From positions 1 through 64,000 of the forward strand of contig NZ_JBLFFL010000002.1 of NCBI RefSeq assembly GCF_051400755.1: DNA of 64,000 nucleotides, in the 5' to 3' direction. Positions within the stretch are counted from its first letter, which is position 1; the number at the start of each line of letters is the position of its first letter. Source of the DNA: Parapedobacter sp051400755 (GTDB lineage Bacteria > Bacteroidota > Bacteroidia > Sphingobacteriales > Sphingobacteriaceae). The notes beneath the pieces are model-generated. The model worked only from the letters and a program-made list of their open reading frames with translations, had not been told where the DNA came from and made no database searches. Both the position numbers and the translations under genes were made by a program. Shown here piece after piece: positions 7,374-16,572 of the stretch.

Positions 7374-8927
7374 ATGATGTCTAAGAGGATACGCTTCATC
7401 GTCGTGATTGTCACCTGTTCATTGGTGGGTATACTTCTTTTTCAAGGGTATTGGCTAGCTAATTCCTACCAGCTTTCTGCCCAACAATTTAATCGAGACG
7501 TGCGGGAGGCGATGAGGCGACTGGAGCGCAGCCACGTGTTGGCTGATCTGGAAACCATGGGCTTCCTGTCAGACAGTACCGGAAAAAGCGATACCGGCCG
7601 ATTAGCCAAAACGGTGGATTTCCTCCTATCGGGTCCGCAACCACCGCTAAATGGGATGATTGGCGAACGGTCCAAAGACCGCAGGTTCATCAAGCAATCA
7701 AAGGTGATGGTTACGTACCTGGATGATACAGCGGATGCCCCTCGAGGCATGAGTTTGGATAGTGTATTGACGTTGAGGACCCACGTTGGCGATTCGGTGA
7801 TCCGGATGCGGACGGATAATCGGCCGGGACGGCCATTGACGATCAATGATACGACCCATGATTATACCACGGATGAATTTTCGGCGTTGAGCGGCGCATT
7901 GGCGCGCGAGGTAGACTCCTTGTTGCAGGCGGTGGGAATCGGTTCTGTTTTTGCCGTTAGGTTGAGTAATCTCAGCGGGCATGGTGATACCTATGTGTCG
8001 GACAGTACGTTCTTCGGGCGGCAACTTCCGGTAACCGCTGTCGACGTCAAAGTAGGATTGCGCAAGCCTTACCGCCTGACGCTGGCCATGGGCAATGATA
8101 TCGGCTACATCTTGCGCGATATGCTTTGGGTGTTATTGGCATCGCTGGCCATCGTCGGAATTACCGTATGGGCGTTTATGGCCATGCTTCGCACGATTTT
8201 TCAGCAAAAGCGGCTATCCGATATCAAGAATGACTTTATCAACAACATGACACATGAATTCAAAACACCGATTGCTACGGTGTCCTTGGCAGTGGAAGCC
8301 ATGAAGAATTTCGACGTCATCAACCGGCCCGAGCAGGCGAAGGAATACCTCGATATCTGCGAGCATGAACTGAAGCGGATCTCGGTGATGGTCGAAAAGG
8401 TACTGAAAATGGCCGCATTTGAACGAATGGACCTCAAGTTATCCCTACAGAAGACCGATATGGGCAAGCTGGTGCGCGATGTGGTCGAAAACATGCGGCC
8501 GCAATGGGAAAAGAAGGCAGCGAAACTGTCCATCCGACCGGAGAACAATCGCGTGGAAGCGATGGTAGACCCTACGCACTTATCGAATGTGGTATACAAC
8601 CTGATCGATAACAGCCTCAAATACACGGCTAGTACGCCTGAGATCGAAATTGCTTACGACTTGATCCACGACGATCAAATTCAACTAACGGTGAGCGACA
8701 ATGGCATCGGTATCCCTCCGGCGTATCGTGAGCGGGTGTTTGAGAATTTCTTCCGTGTACCGACAGGCAATATCCACAATGCCAAGGGCTTCGGCCTTGG
8801 ATTGGGGTATGTGGCAGCCATCGTTCAAAAACACCGGGGAAACATTAACGTTAAAAGTGCGGCGGGCACGGGTAGTGTATTCACCATTACATTTCCGGTA
8901 GATCCGCAGCGCGATCGATCCAATTAA
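7374..8927 (+). CDS. sensor histidine kinase
   Basis: A 517-residue membrane kinase. TM1 is at about residues 8-27, and a periplasmic sensor domain of about 210 residues follows. TM2 is at about 245-270, then the cytoplasmic HisKA domain with His294 in NNMTHEFKTPI. The HATPase domain has the N box (NVVYNLIDNSLKYT), the G1 box (DNGIGIP) and the G2 box (GFGLGLGYV). No HAMP or PAS domain is evident. Start is ATG at 7374 or 7377. The response regulator gene follows after 8 bp. The design resembles RprX-type kinases of Bacteroidota. The signal is unknown; linkage to an outer-membrane barrel and a GLPGLI protein suggests an envelope or metal cue. Confidence 0.93.
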   Translation: MMSKRIRFIVVIVTCSLVGILLFQGYWLANSYQLSAQQFNRDVREAMRRLERSHVLADLETMGFLSDSTGKSDTGRLAKTVDFLLSGPQPPLNGMIGERSKDRRFIKQSKVMVTYLDDTADAPRGMSLDSVLTLRTHVGDSVIRMRTDNRPGRPLTINDTTHDYTTDEFSALSGALAREVDSLLQAVGIGSVFAVRLSNLSGHGDTYVSDSTFFGRQLPVTAVDVKVGLRKPYRLTLAMGNDIGYILRDMLWVLLASLAIVGITVWAFMAMLRTIFQQKRLSDIKNDFINNMTHEFKTPIATVSLAVEAMKNFDVINRPEQAKEYLDICEHELKRISVMVEKVLKMAAFERMDLKLSLQKTDMGKLVRDVVENMRPQWEKKAAKLSIRPENNRVEAMVDPTHLSNVVYNLIDNSLKYTASTPEIEIAYDLIHDDQIQLTVSDNGIGIPPAYRERVFENFFRVPTGNIHNAKGFGLGLGYVAAIVQKHRGNINVKSAAGTGSVFTITFPVDPQRDRSN

Positions 8928-8935
8928 CCCGAAAG

Positions 8936-9640
8936 ATGATGCAACAGACCGGATTGCTCAAGGTGCTATTGGCAGAAGACGAGCCCTTTTTGGGAAAGAT
9001 CGTGAAGGAGAGTCTGGAATCAAGGGGGTTTAATGTGCTGTGGGTGCAGGATGGATTGAAGGCTTACTCGGCATTTCGGACATTCGATCCGGCCATTTGC
9101 ATCTTTGACGTGATGATGCCGACCAAAGACGGGTTCACGCTTACGGAAGATATCCGTAAAGTGAACGATCGGGTGCCCATTATCTTCCTTACCGCTAAAT
9201 CATTGACCGAAGATGTCGTAAAGGGATTCGAGCTGGGCGGCAATGATTACCTGAAAAAGCCATTCAGCATGGAAGAACTCATTGTGCGGATGAACGCCTT
9301 GTTGAATAGGCCTGTCAAGCAACAGCTCACGGCTGTTGAACAATTTACGATCGGTAAGTACACGTTTAACAGTGCGTTGCAGGAACTTGTCTCGGATGGG
9401 GAGGTGGTGAAGCTCTCCTTTCGGGAGTCGGCCCTGCTTAAAATGCTGATTGAAAACAAAAATCAAGTGCTGGACCGCAAACTGGCGTTGGATTACCTCT
9501 GGGGAGATGACAGTTTTTTCAATGCGCGGAGTATGGATGTCTTTATTACCAAATTGCGCAAACGCCTGAAGAATGATAGCGACATTGAAATCGTGAACAT
9601 CAGGGGAATCGGGTACAAATTAATGGTTGACGAACTTTGA
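8936..9640 (+). CDS. OmpR-family response regulator
   Basis: A 234-residue two-domain regulator. The receiver has acidic residues Glu14-Asp15, phospho-acceptor Asp58 (IFDVMMP), Thr86 and Lys108 (YLKKP). The C-terminal winged helix (about 135-230) contains LSFRESALLKMLIENKNQVLDR and the recognition-helix region SMDVFITKLRKRL, then a wing ending IRGIGYKL. It is probably co-transcribed with the kinase 8 bp upstream. It is the obvious candidate to bind the TGTTAA array between this operon and the GLPGLI gene. Confidence 0.94.
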   Translation: MMQQTGLLKVLLAEDEPFLGKIVKESLESRGFNVLWVQDGLKAYSAFRTFDPAICIFDVMMPTKDGFTLTEDIRKVNDRVPIIFLTAKSLTEDVVKGFELGGNDYLKKPFSMEELIVRMNALLNRPVKQQLTAVEQFTIGKYTFNSALQELVSDGEVVKLSFRESALLKMLIENKNQVLDRKLALDYLWGDDSFFNARSMDVFITKLRKRLKNDSDIEIVNIRGIGYKLMVDEL

Positions 9641-9676
9641 ACGAAACCTGCATGAGCCGTCACTCAGCAAAGGATG

Positions 9677-9712
9677 AAAAAAGGGGTAACCAGTTAAGGA
9701 TACCCCTTTTTT
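9677..9712. terminator. bidirectional intrinsic terminator
   Basis: A 12-bp stem AAAAAAGGGGTA / TACCCCTTTTTT with a 12-nt loop lies between the convergent response-regulator and small-lipoprotein genes. A and T runs on opposite sides let it act in both directions. Confidence 0.85.
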
Positions 9713-9746
9713 ACAGATTTTTCAATCCGGTTTTGAGATACTGATC

Positions 9747-9944
9747 TTACAAAGAATCAGGTGCCAAAGAGTCGATTGAATCGATTGCTGAGTCAGCCAC
9801 AGAATCTACAGAATCAACCATAGATTCGATTTCGTTTGTCAATGAATCAGCTGTTTCTTCGCTTTCAGAAGTAGTCGTGTTACAAGCAGCGATCGCTACA
9901 GAAAGAGCCAAACCTAAAAAACCGAACTTAAATGCATTTTTCAT
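9747..9944 (-). CDS. small acidic lipoprotein
   Basis: A 65-residue protein with a lipoprotein signal peptide: basic start MKNAFKFG, a hydrophobic stretch, then A-I-A-A-C with the lipid Cys at residue 21. The mature part is almost entirely Asp, Glu, Ser, Val and Ile, with a repeated DSV/DSI pattern (SVDSVADSAIDSIDSLAPDS). There is no known domain. The length, lipobox and clean terminator context support a real gene. The acidic tail could bind cations or stay extended at the membrane; function is not assigned. Confidence 0.72.
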   Translation of the reverse strand: MKNAFKFGFLGLALSVAIAACNTTTSESEETADSLTNEIESMVDSVDSVADSAIDSIDSLAPDSL

Positions 9945-10059
9945 GTTAACTTTCTTTTTTGGTTAAAACAAATTTGTTTATTTATCCCTTAATACACGGC
10001 TATTAGAAAAGGTAACCCAAAAATTTTAAAAAAGTCGGAAATATCGTACCTTGTGGACC

Positions 10060-11691
10060 ATGGTAAACCTAGAATTTAACCAGTATGAGGATTTTAATAA
10101 GCAGGCGGCTGCTGAACTGAAAAGTCGGCTGAAAAAGGTTTATGCGGGTGGGGGAGCGGTGGCCGCGGAAAAGCAGAAAGCCAAAGGAAAGCTATTGGCG
10201 CGCGAACGGATTGCGTACCTACTGGATGCCGACCGGCCATGGCTGGAAATCGGTGCATTGGCAGCGGACGGCCTGTATGCCGAACACGGCGGTTGCCCTT
10301 CGGCGGGTGTAGTGGCTGGTATTGGCTATGTAGCGGGGCGGCAATGTGTGGTCGTGGCTAACGATGCAACGGTAAAGGCGGGGGCCTGGTTTCCGATGAC
10401 GGCCAAGAAGAATCTGCGCGCACAGGAGATCGCCCTGGAAAATCGGTTGCCGATTATTTACCTGGTGGATTCTGCGGGAGTGTACCTGCCCTTACAGGAT
10501 GAGATTTTTCCGGATAAGGAACACTTCGGCCGCATCTTTCGGAACAACGCCCGGATGAGCAGCGAAGGAATTGTGCAGATCGCGGCCATCATGGGCGCCT
10601 GTGTGGCGGGCGGCGCATACCTGCCCGTCATGAGTGACGAAGCGATGATGGTGGAAGGGACGGGTTCCGTGTTTTTGGCCGGGTCGTACCTCGTCAAATC
10701 GGCCATCGGCGAATCGGTAGACAACGAAACGCTTGGCGGGGCGACTACGCACTGCGAAATTTCGGGGGTGACAGATTATAAACATCCGGATGACAAGACC
10801 TGCCTGGATGCCATCCGCAACATCATGGGAATGCTGGGCAAGCCCCAGGATGCGGGGTTTGACCGCATAAAGCCCGCCGCTCCGAAACGGGATGAGCGGG
10901 AAATCTATGGAATACTGCCATCATCCCGTGAAAAACCCTATGATACCAAGGAAATCATCCTGAGGCTGGTGGACGATTCTGAATTCGAAGAATACAAGGC
11001 CCTGTATGGAAAAAGCATCATCTGTGGTCTTGGCCGTGTGGACGGCTGGGCGGTGGGTTTCGTGGCCAACCAGCGCAAGGTGGTAAAGACCAAAACAGGG
11101 GAGATGCAGTTCGGCGGCGTTATCTATTCGGATGCGGCCGACAAGGCTACGCGCTTCATCATGAACTGCAACCAGAAGAAAATCCCGCTGGTGTTTTTGC
11201 AGGACGTGACGGGTTTCATGGTCGGCAGCCGTGCCGAGCAGGGGGGAATCATCAAGGACGGCGCCAAGATGGTCAACGCCGTGGCGAACTCCGTGGTGCC
11301 GAAATTTACCATCGTGATGGGTAATTCTTATGGGGCGGGCAACTATGCCATGTGCGGCAAAGCGTATGATCCGCGGCTTATCGTCGCTTGGCCGTCGGCG
11401 AAGATTGCGGTGATGGGCGGTGCACAGGCCGCCAATACGCTGTTGCAAATCCAGACAGCATCCTTGAAAGCAAAAGGAATGGAAACTGACGAGGCAGAAA
11501 GAGCGGTATTGCTTGAGGAGATCACGGCGCGGTATCACGAGCAGACGACACCCTACTATGCTGCGGCACGACTATGGGTGGATGCCATCATCGATCCCTT
11601 GGATACCCGCAAGGTGATTTCCATGGGTATTGAGGCAGCCAATCAGTCGCCCATCGAGAAGCGGTTCAATGTGGGCGTGATACAGACATGA
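10060..11691 (+). CDS. acyl-CoA carboxylase beta subunit (carboxyltransferase)
   Basis: A 543-residue carboxyltransferase of the methylcrotonyl-/propionyl-CoA carboxylase type. It transfers CO2 from carboxybiotin to an acyl-CoA. Two crotonase-like halves are visible. The N-terminal half has GGGAVAAEKQKAKGKLLARERI and an acyl-CoA oxyanion region (VDSAGVYLPLQDE). The C-terminal half has PLVFLQDVTGFMVGSRAE and GNSYGAGNYAMCGKAYDP. The latter pattern and the end (IEKRFNVGVIQT) look most like methylcrotonyl-CoA carboxylase (leucine breakdown), but specificity is uncertain. ATG at 10060 is preferred over the TTG at 10051. No biotin carboxylase subunit is nearby. An acyl-CoA dehydrogenase follows, so acyl-CoA catabolism is likely. 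Confidence 0.85.
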   Translation: MVNLEFNQYEDFNKQAAAELKSRLKKVYAGGGAVAAEKQKAKGKLLARERIAYLLDADRPWLEIGALAADGLYAEHGGCPSAGVVAGIGYVAGRQCVVVANDATVKAGAWFPMTAKKNLRAQEIALENRLPIIYLVDSAGVYLPLQDEIFPDKEHFGRIFRNNARMSSEGIVQIAAIMGACVAGGAYLPVMSDEAMMVEGTGSVFLAGSYLVKSAIGESVDNETLGGATTHCEISGVTDYKHPDDKTCLDAIRNIMGMLGKPQDAGFDRIKPAAPKRDEREIYGILPSSREKPYDTKEIILRLVDDSEFEEYKALYGKSIICGLGRVDGWAVGFVANQRKVVKTKTGEMQFGGVIYSDAADKATRFIMNCNQKKIPLVFLQDVTGFMVGSRAEQGGIIKDGAKMVNAVANSVVPKFTIVMGNSYGAGNYAMCGKAYDPRLIVAWPSAKIAVMGGAQAANTLLQIQTASLKAKGMETDEAERAVLLEEITARYHEQTTPYYAAARLWVDAIIDPLDTRKVISMGIEAANQSPIEKRFNVGVIQT

Positions 11692-11693
11692 AT

Positions 11694-11735
11694 GGTGGTT
11701 GGTGATGGGTGACCGGTGGTGGGTGTTCGGTGACG
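11694..11735. repeat. dispersed GGTGATGGGTG repeat block
   Basis: GGTGGTTGGTGATGGGTGAC and the following GGTGGTGGGTGTTCGGTGAC lie just after the carboxylase stop codon. They resemble the reverse complement of the 21-bp units at 6207-6265. Placement right after a stop codon is shared by both sites. Confidence 0.5.
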
Positions 11736-11762
11736 AAATTATTGAACTATTAGAAATAAAGC

Positions 11763-13115
11763 ATGATGTTTTCAAAAATCAAAAAAGCTTATCAACTGTT
11801 CAAGAGTATAGATTTTGAGCAACTGGACAAATTATCTCGGAAAATTGACTTGCCCATGGCAATGGAATCGTTCGCGAAGTTGGACGATAAACAGCTCAGC
11901 GGCCTGATGAAAATGCTCGAAGGTGGGAAACCTAAAAAGGAACTGCCACCGATCAATGGCGACTTCTATGAGCTTCACTTGCGGCTCAACGAAGAGGACC
12001 GTGCCCTGCAACTCAAGGTACGGGAGTTCATGGAACGTGAAATACGCCCCTTGGTCAACCATTATTGGCTCCGCGATGAATTTCCCTTCGAGATCATCCC
12101 CAAGTTGGCTGAGCTGGATATCTGCGGCCTCACCTATGAGGGGTACGGCTGTGCGGGCAGGTCATCGTTGATGGAAGGCATCATCGCGATGGAAATTGCC
12201 CGGATAGATGCCTCCGTGGCTACGTTCTTCGGCGTGCAAAGCGGGTTGGCCATGGGTTCGATCTACCTATGCGGATCGGATGCGCAGAAGGAAGAGTGGC
12301 TGCCGGCCATGCAGCAGATGAAGCTAATCGGCGCTTTCGGCCTCACCGAACCGGAGGTCGGCTCAGGGGCGGCGGGGGGCTTGACAGTAACCGCGCAGAA
12401 GACCGAAGCTGGCTGGGTACTCAATGGACAGAAAAAGTGGATCGGCAACGCGACCTTTGCGGATGTGACCGTGATCTGGGCCAAGGACCTTGCCGATGGC
12501 GAGGTGAAAGGCTTTTTGGTGCGCAAAGGCACCCCAGGGATCGAGGTAGAGAAAATAAAGGGCAAGATGGCCCTGCGGATCGTGCAAAACGGACTGATCA
12601 CGCTGACGGATTGCGTGGTGCCCGAAAGCGACCGCCTGCAACAGGCCAATACCTTTAAAGACACGGCAAAGGTGCTGCAGCTGACACGGGCCGGTGTAGC
12701 GTGGATGGCAGTGGGGTGTGCACAGGGAGCGTACGAAAATGCACTGGATTATACGCGTAAGCGCAAGCAGTTTGGTAGGCCCATCGCTTCTTTTCAGCTC
12801 ATCCAAAACCATCTGGTGGAGATGCTGTCCAACCTCACGGCTATGCAGACATTGGTGTATCGGCTTTCCGAATTGCAGGACGGCGGGATGCTGCGGGACG
12901 AACATGCTTCCCTGGCAAAAGTGTTTTGTACGCTCCGCACACGAGACATCGTAAGCAAGGCGCGCGAAGTGATGGGGGGCAATGGCATCCTGCTCGAGTA
13001 CGATGTGGCCCGTTTCTTGGCCGATGCAGAGGCCATTTACTCATACGAAGGCACGAAAGAGATCAACTCACTGATCGTTGGCCGGTCGATTACCGGGTTC
13101 AGCGCGTTTGTGTGA
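11763..13115 (+). CDS. acyl-CoA dehydrogenase
   Basis: A 450-residue FAD flavoprotein of the acyl-CoA dehydrogenase fold. Visible blocks are AFGLTEPEVGSGAAGG (substrate/FAD region), LNGQKKWIGNATFADVTVIW, RKRKQFGRPIASFQLIQNHLV, and the end YSYEGTKEINSLIVGRSITG. The catalytic base is Glu429, in the position used by glutaryl-CoA and short-chain dehydrogenases. The overall pattern is closest to glutaryl-CoA dehydrogenase-like enzymes. About 65 extra residues precede the dehydrogenase domain, with no recognisable domain. Start is ATG 11763 or 11766. It is 71 bp downstream of the carboxylase gene, so the two may act in one acyl-CoA pathway. Exact substrate unknown. Confidence 0.86.
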   Translation: MMFSKIKKAYQLFKSIDFEQLDKLSRKIDLPMAMESFAKLDDKQLSGLMKMLEGGKPKKELPPINGDFYELHLRLNEEDRALQLKVREFMEREIRPLVNHYWLRDEFPFEIIPKLAELDICGLTYEGYGCAGRSSLMEGIIAMEIARIDASVATFFGVQSGLAMGSIYLCGSDAQKEEWLPAMQQMKLIGAFGLTEPEVGSGAAGGLTVTAQKTEAGWVLNGQKKWIGNATFADVTVIWAKDLADGEVKGFLVRKGTPGIEVEKIKGKMALRIVQNGLITLTDCVVPESDRLQQANTFKDTAKVLQLTRAGVAWMAVGCAQGAYENALDYTRKRKQFGRPIASFQLIQNHLVEMLSNLTAMQTLVYRLSELQDGGMLRDEHASLAKVFCTLRTRDIVSKAREVMGGNGILLEYDVARFLADAEAIYSYEGTKEINSLIVGRSITGFSAFV

Positions 13116-13118
13116 TCC

Positions 13119-14933
13119 TTATTTTTTCTTCTTCGCCTGTCCCTGCTGCTGACGCATGTAGTCTTCCATGCGCTGCTGAAACTTCGATTTTTTCTGACCA
13201 TCCACGGGCTTTTTCTTTTTGTTTGCCTCAATGATGGATAGGATCTTGTCATCGTTGATCATGTTGCGGATGAGCAACTGCTGGCCGAAGGTGATGACCG
13301 TGGATAGGAAATAATAATAGTTCAATCCCGCGGGGAAGCTGTTCAGTACAAAAAGAAAAATCAGCGGCATGAAGTAACCGATGTATTTCATCTGCCCGGT
13401 GGCTCCTGTAATGGAGTTATTGTACCACGTGGAGAGCAGCGTAGCGATCGTCATCAGGATACACATCAAGCTGATGTGGTCCATACCAATGAGGGGCAGC
13501 GGTGCAAAGGAGATGGGCGAATCGTATGTGGATAAGTCTTTTACCCATAGGAAGCTCTCGCCCCGCAATTCAAACAAATTGGGGAAAAAGAAAAAGAATG
13601 CAATCGTAAACGGCATTTGAAGGATCAGCGGGATACACCCCCCAAGTGGATTGACACCGGCCTGCTTATAGAGTTTCAGATACTCCTGTTGCAACAATGT
13701 CGGATTGTCTTGCCCTACCTTTTCCTTGATCTGGTCCATTTCGGGCTTGAGCACCCGCATCTTGGCCATGGATACATACGACCGGTAGGTGAGGGGCGAT
13801 AGCACCAGTTTCAGCATCACTGTCAGGATCAGAATGACCAGGCCGTAGCTCCAATTGAAGCTATCCAAGAAATTAAATACCGGAATGGTAATGAAACGGT
13901 TGATCCACTTCATCGGTCCCCAGCCCATGTCAATTTGCTCTTCGAGTCCTTGGCCATGCGCTTTCAATACGTTGTATTGGTTTGGCCCGAAGAAAAAATG
14001 CATGGGGTAGGTGTTAATGTCCTGGCGGCTGAAGTCAAGCTGCAAATTGGCGGCAAACAGCTTAACGATATGGTCTTCTACACTGGTATATACATTCACC
14101 TTGCCACCGTCGAAACCATTATCGGCAACCAATACATTCGAAAAAAAGTGTTGTTTAAAAGATATCCATTTGACGTTTTCGGCGAGTGTTTCCTCGTCGT
14201 CCTCGGTGGTATTCAGGTGGTCTACTTCACCGTCCGTGAGCGCATAATATAAGGTAGACCGCTGGCGCTCGCTGTCCATGTCCTTTTCCTTTTGCGAAAG
14301 CGCGGCCTCCCAATTGAGCACCAGTTGTTTTTCGGTGGGAGCAACCACCTCCTGCATCCCCTTGGTAATAATGGTAAAGCCAAGTGTATAGCCGCCGCCC
14401 TTGATGGAATACACATAGTCAATGTACTGATCAGCCGCGTACGACAGCCTGAACGTGACGGAGGCCGAGTCTTGTCCCACGACCTGTATATCCTTGCCTT
14501 CCGTCGTGAAGTAGAGGTCGTTGGTCGTGATATTTTTTCCGGCGGACGAGAAAAAGAGGCCGAATTTATTTTGTTCGCCATCAAAGAGCATCAGCGGTTG
14601 GCTGTCATAGGTCTTTTCATCCTTCAGTTCGACCGATTTTACACGGCCGCCTTTAGTGCTGATCACCGCACGGATGTGCTCGTTTTCGAGCGTGATCGTT
14701 TTTTCTTCGCCAGCGATGGCTTGGCCGAAAGGACCGCGTAAGCGCGCCGAGTCAATGATGGGTGCCGTCTTCGCCACGGCGGCGGTGTCTATTTGCTCAA
14801 TGCCTGTTCGGGCAAGGGAATCCTGTAATTGGCGTTCCCGTTTGAGTTCTTCATCCGAGGGCTGCAACAAATAAAAGGAGCCCGCGATGATGATGAAAAT
14901 TAAAACGAGTCCGGTGATTGAATTTTTATCCAT
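13119..14933 (-). CDS. yidC: membrane protein insertase YidC
   Basis: A 604-residue insertase that places proteins in the inner membrane, alone or with SecYEG. TM1 is at about residues 6-24, and a beta-sandwich periplasmic domain of about 320 residues follows. The conserved C-terminal bundle starts near NWSYGLVILILTVMLKLVLSPLT. It includes the cytoplasmic coiled-coil (MAKMRVLKPEMDQIKEK), NPLGGCIPLILQMPF, FPAGLNYYYFLSTVITFGQQ and a lysine-rich tail ending KKKK. Length fits the Bacteroidota form. It lies 13 bp downstream of pyrG, a common pairing in this phylum. It is convergent with the dehydrogenase, with only 3 bp between stop codons. Confidence 0.97.
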   Translation of the reverse strand: MDKNSITGLVLIFIIIAGSFYLLQPSDEELKRERQLQDSLARTGIEQIDTAAVAKTAPIIDSARLRGPFGQAIAGEEKTITLENEHIRAVISTKGGRVKSVELKDEKTYDSQPLMLFDGEQNKFGLFFSSAGKNITTNDLYFTTEGKDIQVVGQDSASVTFRLSYAADQYIDYVYSIKGGGYTLGFTIITKGMQEVVAPTEKQLVLNWEAALSQKEKDMDSERQRSTLYYALTDGEVDHLNTTEDDEETLAENVKWISFKQHFFSNVLVADNGFDGGKVNVYTSVEDHIVKLFAANLQLDFSRQDINTYPMHFFFGPNQYNVLKAHGQGLEEQIDMGWGPMKWINRFITIPVFNFLDSFNWSYGLVILILTVMLKLVLSPLTYRSYVSMAKMRVLKPEMDQIKEKVGQDNPTLLQQEYLKLYKQAGVNPLGGCIPLILQMPFTIAFFFFFPNLFELRGESFLWVKDLSTYDSPISFAPLPLIGMDHISLMCILMTIATLLSTWYNNSITGATGQMKYIGYFMPLIFLFVLNSFPAGLNYYYFLSTVITFGQQLLIRNMINDDKILSIIEANKKKKPVDGQKKSKFQQRMEDYMRQQQGQAKKKK

Positions 14934-14946
14934 TTCTTAATATACG

Positions 14947-16572
14947 CTATTTCTGCTTGGCCGCTCTGCTTTTGCTATAGGCTAAGGAAGCGGCTACAAA
15001 GCTAACAAAAAGTGGGTGAGGATTTGCAACTGTCGACCTTAATTCGGGGTGAAACTGTCCCGCCACGAAAAAAGGATGATTTTTGAGCTCTACGATTTCG
15101 ACGAGGTTGTTCTCGGGGTTGATGCCCGACGCAACCATTCCGGCGGCTTCGTATTGGGTTAGGTAATCGTTGTTGAACTCATATCGATGACGATGCCGTT
15201 CGGATACCTTGGTTTTTCCGTAGATAGCTGCAGCTTTAGTGCCCTTTTTGAGTTCGCACTCATAGGCGCCCAACCGCATTGTACCGCCCATGTTTTTGAC
15301 CTTTTTTTGCGCTTCCATGAGGTGGATGACGGGATGTTTGGTTTTCGGATCCATCTCGTAGCTGTTGGCATTTTTGAGTTTCAGTACGTTGCGTCCAAAC
15401 TCCACAACGGCACACTGCATGCCGAGGCAAATGCCGAAGAAGGGTATATTTTGCTCCCGGGCATAGCGGATAGCAGCCAGCTTGCCTTCCAATCCCCGTT
15501 CGCCAAAGCCGGGGGCTACCAGCACCCCGCATACACGCTTCAGTTTTTCTTCTACGTTGCCATCATTTACGCTCTCCGCCGCCATCAGTTTTATTCTTAC
15601 CTTGCATTCGTTCATGGCACCGGCGTGAATGAACGCTTCATTGATGGATTTATACGCATCGGGCAGCTCGACATATTTGCCGACCAACGCAATGGTCACT
15701 TCGGCAGTGGGGTTTTTCAGCTTGCCCAAGAACACCTTCCAAGTTTCCAGGGCAGGCTCGTTTTTCGTAGAAAGCTTGAGTTTCGTCAGCACCGTTTTGT
15801 CTAACTGCTCTTTCAGCATGAGCAACGGCACATCATAAATGGATGGCGCATCGATCGATTCCACTACCGCATTGACATTGACATTGCAGAATAGGGCGAG
15901 CTTCTTGCGGATCTCGGCATTGAGGTGATGTTCGGTACGGCAGACCAATACATCCGGCTGGACACCGTATTCCAGTAACGTTTTTACGGAGTGCTGCGTA
16001 GGTTTGGTTTTGAGTTCACCGGCGGCGGCCAAAAATGGCACGAGTGTAAGGTGGATGACCAGCGAATTGTTGCTGCCCAGTTCCCAACGCAGCTGCCGCA
16101 CCGCTTCAACAAAGGGGAGCGATTCAATATCGCCTACCGTACCACCAAGCTCGGTGATGATGATATCATATTGGCCGTCTTTGCCCAATAGACACATTCT
16201 CCGCTTGATTTCATCCGTGATATGGGGGATGACCTGTACGGTTTTGCCCAGGTAAGCGCCTTCGCGTTCCTTATCGATGACGTATTGGTAGATGCGCCCG
16301 GTGGTGACGTTGTTGGCCTGGGATGTCGGGGTGTTGAGGAAACGTTCGTAGTGGCCAAGATCGAGGTCGGTCTCTGCGCCGTCTTCCGTTACATAGCATT
16401 CGCCATGCTCATAGGGATTGAGTGTGCCCGGGTCAATGTTGATATAGGGGTCGAATTTCTGGATGGTTACTTTGTAGCCACGTGCCTGAAGCAGCTTGGC
16501 CAAAGACGCCGAAATAATACCTTTTCCCAACGACGAGGTGACGCCGCCCGTAACAAAAATGTATTTAGTCAT
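14947..16572 (-). CDS. pyrG: CTP synthase
   Basis: A 541-residue enzyme converting UTP, ATP and glutamine to CTP. The N-terminal synthetase domain begins MTKYIFVTGGVTSSLGKGI (ATP-binding loop). A later block (GGTVGDIESLPFVEAVRQL) is diagnostic. The C-terminal class-I glutamine amidotransferase domain has the nucleophile motif FFGICLGMQ and the His-Pro-Glu triad part (FHPEL). The ATG at 16572 gives the usual length. An upstream in-frame ATG (16647) would span the promoter and is rejected. First gene of pyrG-yidC. Confidence 0.98.
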   Translation of the reverse strand: MTKYIFVTGGVTSSLGKGIISASLAKLLQARGYKVTIQKFDPYINIDPGTLNPYEHGECYVTEDGAETDLDLGHYERFLNTPTSQANNVTTGRIYQYVIDKEREGAYLGKTVQVIPHITDEIKRRMCLLGKDGQYDIIITELGGTVGDIESLPFVEAVRQLRWELGSNNSLVIHLTLVPFLAAAGELKTKPTQHSVKTLLEYGVQPDVLVCRTEHHLNAEIRKKLALFCNVNVNAVVESIDAPSIYDVPLLMLKEQLDKTVLTKLKLSTKNEPALETWKVFLGKLKNPTAEVTIALVGKYVELPDAYKSINEAFIHAGAMNECKVRIKLMAAESVNDGNVEEKLKRVCGVLVAPGFGERGLEGKLAAIRYAREQNIPFFGICLGMQCAVVEFGRNVLKLKNANSYEMDPKTKHPVIHLMEAQKKVKNMGGTMRLGAYECELKKGTKAAAIYGKTKVSERHRHRYEFNNDYLTQYEAAGMVASGINPENNLVEIVELKNHPFFVAGQFHPELRSTVANPHPLFVSFVAASLAYSKSRAAKQK

